A DNA stretch of 64,000 nt from JALEFZ01 sp039820545 (GTDB lineage: Bacteria; Bacteroidota; Bacteroidia; J057). This document shows, one piece after another, positions 1 to 9,299 of the stretch. The notes under the pieces are model-generated. The model ran no database searches. It was not told where the DNA came from and was given only the letters and a program-made list of their open reading frames with translations. The translations under genes were made by a program, and so were the position numbers. The stretch is from contig JBCBPW010000028.1 in assembly GCA_039820545.1 (NCBI GenBank), forward strand, positions 1-64,000. Direction: 5' to 3'. How positions within the stretch are numbered: position 1 is the stretch's first letter; every line of letters begins with the position of its first letter.

Positions 1-224
1 ACTTATTACGGTGTCATGATCCAACAAGCGGGATATGATGATGTCAGGGGCAGATGTACAAATTTAAGTCAGTCTTTTTTGACAAATGTTAGCTAAAAAG
101 AAAATCTGTGAAACCCTATTTCAAGCTGCAGTGAGTGTGCACAATTTGCCGCAGAATATTAGGATGTTCACAGATAATAGGTTTATGCTACAGAAGGCAG
201 CATCTTGGAGGCATAAGGTGGCTC

Positions 225-938
225 CTATAGACTTTTGAGGTCGATTACTTCAAAGTTTCGTGTGTCGAAGTAGTCATCTAGTCCGTAGTCAGTGTTGATG
301 ATGATCCCTCCCAACAGTGTCACGCGATCACCGTGAAATTCATCCTTACACGTTTTGATATATTCATGAATTTTCTTGTCGATGATTTTAAAGGTAGCCT
401 CGGTAATCGCTTTTTGAGGATTATCGCTATTCACGATTTCGTCTCTGTAAGGCAAGAGGCTTTCTTCCAACTTCATTTGCTGATAATCATCTTCATTGAG
501 GACAGGACGATAGTCGCCATCCTGCAAGCGGCTCAAAGCCAACATCAGCGCACCACAAGAGTTTCCTGTGTCCTCTTGGCGGGGTCTGTACATTTTACCT
601 AGCTCCCCATCCAGTGTGATCCCGATGTGTGGACCATAGAAAATGAAGGCGCTTCCTTCGTCGGGTATGTGGTGTGCAAAGGCCGTCATTCCTGTCTGAC
701 CTGAGAAAGGAATGCCTCCTAAGCCGCCCATAATGAAAGGACCAAATAGTACATTGAAGAATGTGGTAGAGGGAACATTGATATCATCAGAGCATACAGA
801 TGTGGCCATCAGTACTTTGGAAATGTCAATCTCATGTTCAAGTTGCATTTTCCCTAGGAAATGTATCGATGTGTCTTTGGCATCCTTGGCGTTGGGAAAA
901 TGACTTTTTACAACCGAATCAAACTTTCTTTGCAGCAT
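225..938 (-). CDS. LCIB/theta-type beta-carbonic-anhydrase-fold protein
   Basis: The 237-residue protein has no signal peptide, so it is probably cytosolic. It matches the LCIB C-terminal carbonic-anhydrase family (theta class). The conserved core runs from about residue 44 to 130: a Cys in a CSDDIN motif (C49), the glycine-rich MGGLGGIPFSG stretch, an AFAHHIP motif (H89/H90) and a NSCGA motif (C128). Family structures use Cys-His-Cys to hold zinc, and all three are present here. The expected reaction is hydration of CO2 to bicarbonate, although some family members are inactive. Several other Asp/Arg/Gln residues around RPRQEDTGNSC also look family-like. The gene stands alone, upstream in transcription of nothing obvious; the next gene on its strand is 125 bp away and encodes a secreted glycosidase. 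Family assignment is good; enzymatic activity is inferred. Confidence 0.8.
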   Translation of the reverse strand: MLQRKFDSVVKSHFPNAKDAKDTSIHFLGKMQLEHEIDISKVLMATSVCSDDINVPSTTFFNVLFGPFIMGGLGGIPFSGQTGMTAFAHHIPDEGSAFIFYGPHIGITLDGELGKMYRPRQEDTGNSCGALMLALSRLQDGDYRPVLNEDDYQQMKLEESLLPYRDEIVNSDNPQKAITEATFKIIDKKIHEYIKTCKDEFHGDRVTLLGGIIINTDYGLDDYFDTRNFEVIDLKSL

Positions 939-1062
939 AATATCTGAGACTAATTTTTAATGTGTGTTCGTATTAAATATAAGAAAGTTTTCATAAATAC
1001 ATATTTGCATATGAATAAAAGGCGTGGAATGCAATGGTTCTCTGCAAGACTGCTTTCCTCAC

Positions 1063-2877
1063 TTATTCAAACACAATCTCATCCAAGAAAATGTCATGAC
1101 TCAACCCTTCCCCAGCAGAAAAAATGACGAAACCAGACCTGATACAGCTTAAATCCAGCCTTTTTGTCGGAATCGTATACTGCTTCCACTCATTCGTCAA
1201 GGACAGTTTGACCAGCTCTATCGCTGTATCTGGAAAGGGCTTATCCTCCTCTATCAATCCGAAACCCACCGTCACATTGAGTCTGTCGTAGCTGGCTTTG
1301 GCCCAGAAACTGAGGGTTTTGGCTCCTCGGATGTCATAGCCGCCTAGCATGTCTCCCCAGTCATTGGCGGGATCTACAAAACCTAGCCCGTACCAATTGT
1401 CCTTTGCTCCATAATGGATTTTGATGGCTGTTTTGCCTGCCTTGACTGTTTCTGTATGGTGCAAATCCACCGTCATATCTTTGTAGTTGCCCATGTAAGC
1501 CGATGCGACGTAGGGCATATCGGCTTCATCTTGGTAGACATAGAAGGGGAGCTTGACGGAGGGAACCAAGAATTTTCGTTTGGCTTCCTTTGGGTCGAGT
1601 ACATAGATGGAGGTGGTCGCGAAGCCTATATTCCCAGAGGCGTCTTCGATGCCTGCATAGACTTTGATACCTCCATGCACCGTCGGGAGCTGAATCTCAA
1701 ATCCTTCATCCGAACTACCCCTCGTATTCAGCTGAATCATTTGATCACGTCTTTTGCGGCTGCCTGATCGCTGGTTATAATAGAAATGGACATCCAATGC
1801 TTCTTTTTCCTGATCGGAAGCGATCAATGTGACGGGAACCCATCGTCCACTTTTGGTTTGGGCATCAGGCAAGCCGAAGGACTCAATCACAGGAACGTGA
1901 TTATCAGGCTTTTTTCCCGTAAACGCTTCCCTAATGGCCCAGTACTGGGGACGTGTTTTCCCTTCAAAGTGCGTGAGAAGCCAAGGCGCCATGTGCCGAT
2001 CATCGCTGGCATAATGAAACACATATACCCCCAGGCAATTGGGCTTAGGCTGAATCCACTCCTCATATCCTTTGACGATCACCTCATATTTTTCCTCATC
2101 TGAGGGTTCGGGCTTGACACCATTGACATCTTCTGTGATCTCCCATTCGCCTCTCACCCCAAACTCTGTAATGACATAAGGTTTGTCTACTCCTGTTTTT
2201 GCCAGTTCTTGGGGGATCACGCTAGCACCAGCACCATAGGTATTGATGCCATAGATATCTAGGGAGGGAACATACTGGTTCCACCATTCCACACCGAAGG
2301 TCCATGCTTCTACAGAGGTAATAGGATGGTGGGGATCAATTGTTTTGATCTGGGCGCAAATACGTTCCAGTAGTTGAGAGTAGACACGTTTTTCCTCGTC
2401 TGTTTCCGTATTCAGATAGACCTCGTTGCCGATACCCCAGGTCAAGATCGCGGGATGGTCCTTATAGGTATTGACTACATCTAATGCATGGTCATACATG
2501 GCTTCCTTCCCTTCTGTATCATTCAGATAATCAAAACTATCGTCAGCTTCCATACCTGGTCGGCCATGTCTCATCCAGATGCCAAGCATGACATAGATTC
2601 CGTGTGCATGGGCTGCTTCTAGGAGTTTGCCTGTATGCTTTGTTGTTCCCCATGTCCGGATCGTATTGACTCCCAAGAACTTCAGCTCCTGAAAATACTG
2701 ATCATAATGCAAGGTGTCTTGATCATATCCAAACGTAACACCTTTTACATCAAAAGGCTTCCCTTCTACCATGAATGTCCATTTACTCCCTTGCTTTTCG
2801 ACCATGGTCTGGGCAGGAAGTTGGAGACAAAGGAATGAGAAGAAAAGGAGTAAGAGGTAGGGACTAGGGATGCGCAT
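1063..2877 (-). CDS. Secreted glycoside hydrolase, GH2/GH5-like TIM barrel with C-terminal carbohydrate-binding-like domain
   Basis: The 604-residue protein begins with a clear signal peptide (about residues 1-22, ending LPAQ). A clan-A type TIM barrel follows, at about residues 30-330. The acid/base is probably E152 in WGIGNEVYL and the nucleophile E238 in YVITEFGVRGEW, the usual NE and EFG arrangement of retaining beta-glycosidases. A linker and beta-rich region cover about 340-440. The last 160 residues look like a jelly-roll carbohydrate-binding domain (repeated Trp/Tyr; ends ...DIFLDEIVFE), as in CBM11/CBM30-like modules. The likely role is hydrolysis or remodelling of a beta-linked glycan outside the cytoplasm; the substrate cannot be read from the sequence. 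It lies in a run of minus-strand genes for exported proteins (2959-8798), but an 81-bp gap suggests its own promoter. Confidence 0.75.
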   Translation of the reverse strand: MRIPSPYLLLLFFSFLCLQLPAQTMVEKQGSKWTFMVEGKPFDVKGVTFGYDQDTLHYDQYFQELKFLGVNTIRTWGTTKHTGKLLEAAHAHGIYVMLGIWMRHGRPGMEADDSFDYLNDTEGKEAMYDHALDVVNTYKDHPAILTWGIGNEVYLNTETDEEKRVYSQLLERICAQIKTIDPHHPITSVEAWTFGVEWWNQYVPSLDIYGINTYGAGASVIPQELAKTGVDKPYVITEFGVRGEWEITEDVNGVKPEPSDEEKYEVIVKGYEEWIQPKPNCLGVYVFHYASDDRHMAPWLLTHFEGKTRPQYWAIREAFTGKKPDNHVPVIESFGLPDAQTKSGRWVPVTLIASDQEKEALDVHFYYNQRSGSRKRRDQMIQLNTRGSSDEGFEIQLPTVHGGIKVYAGIEDASGNIGFATTSIYVLDPKEAKRKFLVPSVKLPFYVYQDEADMPYVASAYMGNYKDMTVDLHHTETVKAGKTAIKIHYGAKDNWYGLGFVDPANDWGDMLGGYDIRGAKTLSFWAKASYDRLNVTVGFGLIEEDKPFPDTAIELVKLSLTNEWKQYTIPTKRLDLSCIRSGFVIFSAGEGLSHDIFLDEIVFE

Positions 2878-2958
2878 GGAGGGTTTTGATTAATGGTATT
2901 CAGGTTTGATCTATATACAATATACCCAAGATTTGGTGTTTAATTCCATACGCAAAAC

Positions 2959-5193
2959 TCAATTCCTGACCCATATTTTCAAACTGCCCTCCACCTCATG
3001 GGAAAGTACCAAGCCATAAATGCCTGGGGGAACAGGAGGAAGCGAGTAGAGATGTATAGGATCAGGTTGAGCCTCCCATTGGTAGATTTTTCTTCCCATC
3101 GCATCCATCAACCAAATGTAGGAACCAGGTTTAGGCGGCGAATGAAATTGGAATGCATGTATGTCTGGATAATAGGTAAATATCGTTGGTCCTTTCTCTT
3201 CTGATTGTTCCAAAGATGAGGGAGCTGAAAAGGTAATGTGTAGCGTATCTGAGGCCTGACAATTGGGTCCTACTTCGATGGTCAACCAAATAGTTACGTT
3301 ATCATTCATCCCTTGTGATTGAGCAATCGTGATGGAGGTTGTCGTATCACCCGTGGACCAGAGGTAGCGATCGGCCAGAGGTCCTGTCAGTTGGAGGGTG
3401 TCTCCAGACATCAGTGAAGTATCATTTCCCAGGTAGAAAGAAGGATCGGTCACATCCACTTGCAGAGGAGCAGCGACACTCTCGCAGGGACCGATCTCAT
3501 AGCGATAGCTGAAAGCTGCATTGATCATGCGGGGATAATACGTCTGCCCAAATGTATGACTGATTCCCGTACCCGTAATCAAGCTGAGTTCGTCATTTTC
3601 AAATCGCTGGGGGGTGCTCACCGCTTGATAGCGCAGACGCCCGTTGCTCTGGGCAAGGTGCAGGTAGAGTCCTGTAGTATCTCCAGCTTGCAGCGAAAGC
3701 GCGTCTATAGGGATGGGAATCCATGTGCCTATACTTGTCACACTGACAGCCACACTGTCTTGCAATTGCCAGGCTTGGGGAGACTGTTCTTTGCCCAAAT
3801 AGGAACCCTGTGTCGTATAGATTGTTAACCTCCTATTGCCTGTCGTGCTAATGGGAATGAATAGGGTATCGAGAAGCAGGTCTACTTTGGGAATGAGGTC
3901 AATCATGATACCATTCCAGTCTCGATCGTATTGATCCAAAGTTTGGAGGCTATCGCGAAAGGCGATCCTTTCTCCTGTGAGACTCACCCAAAATGTTGTG
4001 TCATGACTAAGCTCAGACATGGACAGGCCATCTCCCATATAGAAAGGAGTATCAGCTGTCGGGGATATGTACCAGTTAAATGTCCCCGTATCTATCGGAA
4101 GTGCACGAAGGGTCACTGTATCTCCCAAGCAAAGGGATTCATCGAGGGGAATAGGAGCCCTTTCTCCTATAAGTTGGAGGGTTTGACTCAGGGTATCTTG
4201 TTGGAGCCCATGGATTAGGATGGCTTCTAGTTCCCAGTTACCTTCCTCAGGAAGATCCAGTTCTAAAAGAAGGGTGTCGGCCTGACATGATTCGAGTGGA
4301 GGTAAACTATCGCTGAGACTGATCGTCAAGTTATGATTGTCGGAGGTAAGACGAAGTTCGTAGGAAATACCTGAAGTATCTGTTGTACCTACATGGGTGC
4401 GAATAAGGGAAAAGGGAACCTTTCGACCACTGCAAACAGGGCGATTGATCATACCCAGCCACTCATAGGATGACTCCTGACTTCCATACTGCACGGCAAA
4501 GGCAGTGTCTGCCACAGCTTGGCCTCTCACGCGTTCAAACAAGATGTTATGCCCTGCATCGTTGAGGTGGACACCATCGCCAGAGTCATACTGCGTCAGC
4601 GGCAATCCCGAAGTATCAGCCAGTCCCGTCCAGAAATCGATGGCCCTATTCCCAAAAACAGTCAAGATAGAATCTCTTGTTTCAAGCTGAATGGCAATTT
4701 TACTAGATGAGAATACACGGGGTTGGGTAGTACAAATCCAGACAGGGATTCCTGCTAGCTGCGCACTATCGACCATCGTACGGAAGTTCTGCATCTGTGT
4801 AGCAGCAGAAATATTCAGGGCCGCATCATTGGAGGGGAGATTGATGATGATGGCATCGGGAGAAAGAGAAATGGCATGGGTGATGTTTTTGGTAGAATCG
4901 GGTAGGGGGAGTCCCGTGGGTGGAACAAAGCTAGAAGGCATCAGGCGATAGGTGTTATATCCGCCTCGGGCGATGTTGGTGACGCGATGAGCGGGATTGA
5001 TGGCTTGCAGTGCCCTACGATAGCGATTGACCCAGGTACTATCAGGATGAGAGGGACCTGTCCCTGCTGCGGTAGAAGATCCCATGACCACAATATGGAG
5101 GGGATAATTTTCCAGGCAGGCGTTGGCGCTGGATAGATTTTGACTGAATAGTGGGAGGAAGCCTATGATCAAGAGAAGGGGAAGTAGTTTCAT
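2959..5193 (-). CDS. Secreted SGNH/GDSL-family hydrolase with C-terminal sorting-like domain
   Basis: The start is set at the ATG at 5193 because it gives a proper signal peptide (MKLLPLLLIIGFLPLFSQ); an upstream in-frame ATG would add 19 residues without one. The SGNH core follows: block I VVMGSSTAAG (nucleophile Ser), block III with NLPSNDAA, and block V DGVHLNDAGH (catalytic Asp/His). This suggests an esterase or acetylhydrolase acting on polysaccharide or lipid outside the cell. The long middle part contains beta-sandwich-like repeats with many Asp/Thr. The last 80 residues (PDIHAFQFHSPPKPGSY..., ending in a basic LKIWVRN) resemble a type A T9SS sorting domain, although divergent. The protein would then cross the outer membrane through the Gld/Spr system encoded at 53-59 kb. 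The start lies about 120 bp after the stop of the 1161-residue surface protein gene; a terminator separates them. Confidence 0.72.
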   Translation of the reverse strand: MKLLPLLLIIGFLPLFSQNLSSANACLENYPLHIVVMGSSTAAGTGPSHPDSTWVNRYRRALQAINPAHRVTNIARGGYNTYRLMPSSFVPPTGLPLPDSTKNITHAISLSPDAIIINLPSNDAALNISAATQMQNFRTMVDSAQLAGIPVWICTTQPRVFSSSKIAIQLETRDSILTVFGNRAIDFWTGLADTSGLPLTQYDSGDGVHLNDAGHNILFERVRGQAVADTAFAVQYGSQESSYEWLGMINRPVCSGRKVPFSLIRTHVGTTDTSGISYELRLTSDNHNLTISLSDSLPPLESCQADTLLLELDLPEEGNWELEAILIHGLQQDTLSQTLQLIGERAPIPLDESLCLGDTVTLRALPIDTGTFNWYISPTADTPFYMGDGLSMSELSHDTTFWVSLTGERIAFRDSLQTLDQYDRDWNGIMIDLIPKVDLLLDTLFIPISTTGNRRLTIYTTQGSYLGKEQSPQAWQLQDSVAVSVTSIGTWIPIPIDALSLQAGDTTGLYLHLAQSNGRLRYQAVSTPQRFENDELSLITGTGISHTFGQTYYPRMINAAFSYRYEIGPCESVAAPLQVDVTDPSFYLGNDTSLMSGDTLQLTGPLADRYLWSTGDTTTSITIAQSQGMNDNVTIWLTIEVGPNCQASDTLHITFSAPSSLEQSEEKGPTIFTYYPDIHAFQFHSPPKPGSYIWLMDAMGRKIYQWEAQPDPIHLYSLPPVPPGIYGLVLSHEVEGSLKIWVRN

Positions 5194-5253
5194 AAGGATA
5201 AGGGACAGTATTTTCTCCAATCTAAAAAAATATGCCTGCATTTCTCCCATGAC

Positions 5254-5284
5254 AAAAAAACCGCTCCCTGTTACTAGGAAGCGG
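5254..5284 (-). terminator. Rho-independent terminator after the surface-protein gene
   Basis: Read on the minus strand, an 8-bp stem (CCGCTTCC with GGGAGCGG, one G-U pair) with an 8-base loop is followed by seven T. It lies 29 bp beyond the stop of the 5313-8798 gene and separates it from the SGNH gene. Confidence 0.8.
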
Positions 5285-5312
5285 CCTTCATGCTATCTTG
5301 GGGGATCAGCTA

Positions 5313-8300
5313 TTATTTCCGGACTTTTTCTATCCATCTTTTGTCTCCCATTTTTATCTCCACAAAATAGATCCCCTGCGCGAGATCTGAGGTAGCTAAT
5401 GAGATAGTGGTCGTACGCACATTTTCCCTCAGTTGGATCACCTCTCCTTGCAAGTTAATCAAGCGAATCTCTATAGGAGCCACAACTTCTTGTCCCATAT
5501 CGATCCACAATGTCTCACCAAAAGGAACAGGAGATATGCGCGGTCCATTGAGGGCGTCATCTATACTCACATTGGTTGTATTCACCAATTGGGTCGTCGT
5601 ATCTGTCCCACAGGGCGAGGTGACAATCAGTGTCACGATGAATGAGCCATCGACTCCGTAAGTATAAGAAGGATTGCTGTCTGTCGCAGTACCTATATTA
5701 TCCCCAAAGTCCCATTCGTAAGAGAATACGTCATCTGCGGGTGCAGAGAAATCGAAACTACGTGCATTTTGACTGAAGCTAAACTGTGCATCGGGTGCAG
5801 GTGCCAAGGGTAGCTCCACTTCCAGCTTAGATTGGATTCCCAACGCATCTGTCACGGTCAACACATAGCCTGTATCCTGTCCTACGATCAGTTCCATGCT
5901 CAGATCGGGCTCGACATTGCCTGTCTGATTATCCCAGGTGAAGGTGTAGGGAGCCAAACCTTCGGAAGCAAGATCTGCTGTGAGTACATCTCCTTCACAC
6001 ACAAATCCCGCGATGTCTGGGAAATTGATTGTGAAGTCTCTGTAGAGGGTATTTTCTGCCCATGGCGTGAAGATGGGAGGGTTAAAATCAAAGAAAATCG
6101 CCGCTCGATTGCGTACTATAGTCCCCGCAGGAAGTCCTGGTTCATGCGCCATTCGATAGTTGATATGGCCAATGCTGCCTGTAGGATCGCTGGCAGAGTC
6201 TGGGAGATTGATATTGGCAAATGTAAAGACCAGAATGCTGTCCTCTTCAATCACCACCGTATAGGGATGACTGCTGCTGAGTGGACGCAAGGTGCTGGGA
6301 ACCAAGGGACCTGAAATGGTATCGCGGATTGTCACGTATAGCGCGGGGAATGTTCCAGTATTTTGAAAATAAATCTGATAGGTATGTTCCAATTGATCGG
6401 CTGGCATCAGGCCAAGAGGGCCTGTCCCTAGCGGGTTGGGAACCTTGATATTGGGATCATAAGCGCCCAGCACCACTCGCTTAAAGATATCGAGATTGTT
6501 GGTCGTATCATCATCTAACCCGTCTGGGAAAATGCAAGCCGTAATACATAGAGTATCACCCAAGGTACTTGGTGGCATGGCAGCAAAGTCGAGGGTGAAA
6601 TTGGCAAAGCTGGCAGCAGGGACCTGGCTATAATTCCAAATCAATGTATCACCAGAAATAGAGGTGGGCGTGGGCGTGGTACCTGAGAGCTGCATGCTGC
6701 TATCCAATACAACTTTGAGCGTACCACTACTCGCCGCAGTATCAGGATTGGTAACCTGAACGTTGTAGGTAAATGGGCCTACTGTCGTGGCGAGACCAAA
6801 TGCGGATATGACTACCTCTGGATCAGGAGGAATAACCTGCAAGCCAAAATCTATACCCGTGATGTCTGCATTACTGACCGTGACATTAATTCCTGAGGGA
6901 TTACACAAATCCTGGAAGGTCGTAGTACCACCATAGGAGACGTTGTAACTGAGTGGAGGTACAGCGTAGCTATAAAATCCATTGGCGTCAGTCAAAACGG
7001 CCCCGCCTGGAGTGAAATCTATCCATTGATTGGCAATCGCCGTTTCATTTGAATCGAATACGCAGTTTCCATTCAGATCTAGATAAGCATAGCCAGATAC
7101 GTCATAGGTACAGATCGAAACTTCTTGTAAAATGAAAGTTTTTTGTGCGACACACCCGCTGTCATCTGTCACGATCACGGAGTAGCCTCCTGCTGCTAGT
7201 GAGTCAATGGTTGATGTGGTATCCCCAGTATTCCATTGGTAGGTGTAAGGAGGATTTCCATTCGCAGCTGTCAACGCAATGATTCCATCGTTTGTATTAC
7301 AATTGGGTTTGGTGATATTTTCTGCCAAGACAATATCCCCTGAGGCGATTTGGAATGTATCGGTATAAAATCCGCCACTGCCATCAGTGACATCTACCCA
7401 ATAGTTACCTGGACTTAGATTTTGAATGCTGCTACTGGTATCTCCTGTACTCCATAAGTAGTTGAAAGGCCCTTGTAATCCTATTAGATTGAGTGAAATG
7501 CTCCCATTACTTTGGCCACAATCGGCATCGTTCACATTGCCTAGAAGACAGATATCTTCCTTTTGAAGGACCCACGAAAATAGCTCTGTACGTACAATGG
7601 GACAGGTATTGTCGCTGATGGAAATATTGAGAGAGGAACCTGCCAGCAGTGCACTAGAATCTACTTGTAAGTCTAATGTGAGGAGTATGGGATTGGAACC
7701 CGATACTTGGACGTTAGAAACCGTATGGGGAGTCAAAATGGTATCTAGTACGAGCGTATCCAGTGTATCGGCATCAGCAAATTCAAAGGAAAGACTCAAA
7801 AGGGAGGTTTCACAAATCTTTAGCGTATCTGCTTGGAGATTGGCACTACCCGAGACGCTACTACTGGCCAGGACAGGTCGCGCACCAAAACAGGAGATGG
7901 TGCGAATTTGATAGTCTCGATAGTGTGTGGCTAAGTATGTTCCGTTTCTATACTCATCTATAGCTACACACACTACGCCAACTTCAGGGCTAATGGTATT
8001 CGTGGAGGTGACATTGACGAGTCCTGTAGAAGATTCGATGCTCACATTCCAAAAGATACCTAGAGGAGCTGTGGGACTGTAGCCAGGATTATAATTGAGG
8101 GGGAGTCCATTGTTTTCTCCATAGCAGGTATCGAGGCGATAAACGAGGCTATCTCCGTCGGGATCTACAGAAGCCATATCCAGGTAGGTATCGGTATTTT
8201 GGCAGACATAAAATTGAGAAACCTTGGGAGGAACGGGCGCGTTGTTGCATGGTGTGACCGAAAGGTCGATAATGGTAGGTTTCAGGAAGGTGGCTGCATT

Positions 8301-8798
8301 TGCTGGCTGTGCAATAGAGGTGATGTCTCCTGGACGGCAGCAAGTACTAAAGGTGACCTGAAAAAGATCACAACTGGTTCCTGAGAAGTCAAAAGACCTT
8401 TTGACACGTGCAGCGATCGTACCCGCGATGTCGGGATTCAGGATGGTTGGATCACAGCCTGAGGTGACATTGGGGCAGAGCGGGGTCACTTCTGTCCAAC
8501 CAAAGTTAGGGTCAAACTCCCATTGTCCCAGGGGAAAAGGAGGAGTACAATTAGGCTGAACAGGGTTAACCATCACAATGCCGTTGTTGATAGGGATAGA
8601 TGTGCTGGATCCGACAGGGAGATAGATCTGCGAAGCACTTCCTTCACAGTCATAGTAAATGGTGGTGTAGACATCGATGGTTGTAGGACCTGTACATTCG
8701 TAGTAGACGTCTGTCCCTGCATAGTGCGTGGCGTGAAGGGATGGCATCCACAGACAGGTAGTGCCCAGGAAAAACAAAAGAGGGAGAAGCTTTTTCAT
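5313..8798 (-). CDS. Large T9SS-type surface protein with SprB repeats, DUF7619 and PKD domains
   Basis: The protein has 1161 residues. Signal peptide about 1-23. The N-terminal 400 residues form a Cys-containing beta-rich region (HYAGTDVYYEC..., STCCRPGD) common in Bacteroidota cell-surface proteins. Two SprB-type repeats lie at about 423-555, each with a C..N.G.I.L....G..PY.Y.W.TGDT...I..L..G.Y.V.VTD pattern. An SdrD/Cna-B-like segment with a calcium-type DLNGNCVFD stretch follows. A DUF7619-like segment (AYDPNIKVP...YFQNTGTFPA...FFDFNPPIFT) is at about 780-920 and a PKD domain (YEWDFGDN) at about 1010-1080. The last 75 residues are a type A sorting-like domain ending in basic WIEKVRK. The likely role is a T9SS-exported adhesin or motility-related surface protein. 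SprB repeats are known from gliding adhesins; function here is inferred. Confidence 0.8.
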   Translation of the reverse strand: MKKLLPLLFFLGTTCLWMPSLHATHYAGTDVYYECTGPTTIDVYTTIYYDCEGSASQIYLPVGSSTSIPINNGIVMVNPVQPNCTPPFPLGQWEFDPNFGWTEVTPLCPNVTSGCDPTILNPDIAGTIAARVKRSFDFSGTSCDLFQVTFSTCCRPGDITSIAQPANAATFLKPTIIDLSVTPCNNAPVPPKVSQFYVCQNTDTYLDMASVDPDGDSLVYRLDTCYGENNGLPLNYNPGYSPTAPLGIFWNVSIESSTGLVNVTSTNTISPEVGVVCVAIDEYRNGTYLATHYRDYQIRTISCFGARPVLASSSVSGSANLQADTLKICETSLLSLSFEFADADTLDTLVLDTILTPHTVSNVQVSGSNPILLTLDLQVDSSALLAGSSLNISISDNTCPIVRTELFSWVLQKEDICLLGNVNDADCGQSNGSISLNLIGLQGPFNYLWSTGDTSSSIQNLSPGNYWVDVTDGSGGFYTDTFQIASGDIVLAENITKPNCNTNDGIIALTAANGNPPYTYQWNTGDTTSTIDSLAAGGYSVIVTDDSGCVAQKTFILQEVSICTYDVSGYAYLDLNGNCVFDSNETAIANQWIDFTPGGAVLTDANGFYSYAVPPLSYNVSYGGTTTFQDLCNPSGINVTVSNADITGIDFGLQVIPPDPEVVISAFGLATTVGPFTYNVQVTNPDTAASSGTLKVVLDSSMQLSGTTPTPTSISGDTLIWNYSQVPAASFANFTLDFAAMPPSTLGDTLCITACIFPDGLDDDTTNNLDIFKRVVLGAYDPNIKVPNPLGTGPLGLMPADQLEHTYQIYFQNTGTFPALYVTIRDTISGPLVPSTLRPLSSSHPYTVVIEEDSILVFTFANINLPDSASDPTGSIGHINYRMAHEPGLPAGTIVRNRAAIFFDFNPPIFTPWAENTLYRDFTINFPDIAGFVCEGDVLTADLASEGLAPYTFTWDNQTGNVEPDLSMELIVGQDTGYVLTVTDALGIQSKLEVELPLAPAPDAQFSFSQNARSFDFSAPADDVFSYEWDFGDNIGTATDSNPSYTYGVDGSFIVTLIVTSPCGTDTTTQLVNTTNVSIDDALNGPRISPVPFGETLWIDMGQEVVAPIEIRLINLQGEVIQLRENVRTTTISLATSDLAQGIYFVEIKMGDKRWIEKVRK

Positions 8799-9299
8799 GG
8801 AATGAGGGTTGATGTGTTTTGAAATACCAATGTGCAGTAGAGAAATGAATAGGGTTCTTCATTATACAGAAAATTTCGAAAAAAAGAATGGGTATTCGTG
8901 ATCTTGTATATGAATGTGGGAGATTGTGGCAATGGAGGAAGGGTTTTGTTAGGGTAAATCGCATCGTTAATAGAGAGTGGGTATAAGTATGGTGGGCAAT
9001 CGAAGCTCCAATGGGATGTTGGTGCTGTCAGGGGAACAAAGACCATGAGGTATAAAACCCATTGCGAAGCAGGAAGAAAAAAGGTGCAACATGCTGCTCT
9101 GCGGAGTAGAGATGCCATAGATGGCGTCTCCCAACTGCGCAGATTGACCACGCCATGGCGGTGGTCCTACAATCAGTTTCCCAACTAGCGATTCGGGCAC
9201 CGCAACAGAATCCCATTCTCCATTTCTACAACAAAACGTCCGATTTCTTTCTATATTCATGTATCCATCTCGTTTTTCTGTTATTGTCCATTATATACT
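8799..9299. other. Gene-free stretch before the ROCO gene
   Basis: These 501 bp hold no supported gene. The left part should contain the promoter of the minus-strand surface-protein gene. The right part contains one copy of an intergenic palindromic repeat (9061-9187), then the short leader of the ROCO gene. Small minus-strand reading frames here are produced by the repeat and have no family resemblance. Confidence 0.6.
9061..9187 (+). repeat. REP-like intergenic repeat, copy 1 (upstream of ROCO)
   Basis: It shares two blocks with 13375-13470: a 26-bp identical block starting ATTGCGAAGCAGG, and a 43-bp block (9145-9187) with one mismatch, containing the near-palindrome ACCAC-GCCATGGC-(G)-GTGGT. 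A CTCTGCGGAG piece between them is also shared, and copy 1 carries extra sequence in between. The order and orientation are the same, each copy sitting upstream of a plus-strand gene of the ROCO/FGE module. It can fold into a hairpin. It may be a dispersed repeat of this genome or a module boundary. Confidence 0.7.

Noticed and set aside
1..96. Open frame from the window edge to a stop at 94-96 (31 codons), possibly the end of a gene.
   Set aside because: Too short to judge, no recognisable motif, and no codon or family support.
8967..9260. Overlapping small minus-strand reading frames upstream of the ROCO gene (and similar ones at 13239-13573).
   Set aside because: They are created by the palindromic intergenic repeat, read the repeat itself in different frames and have no family resemblance.
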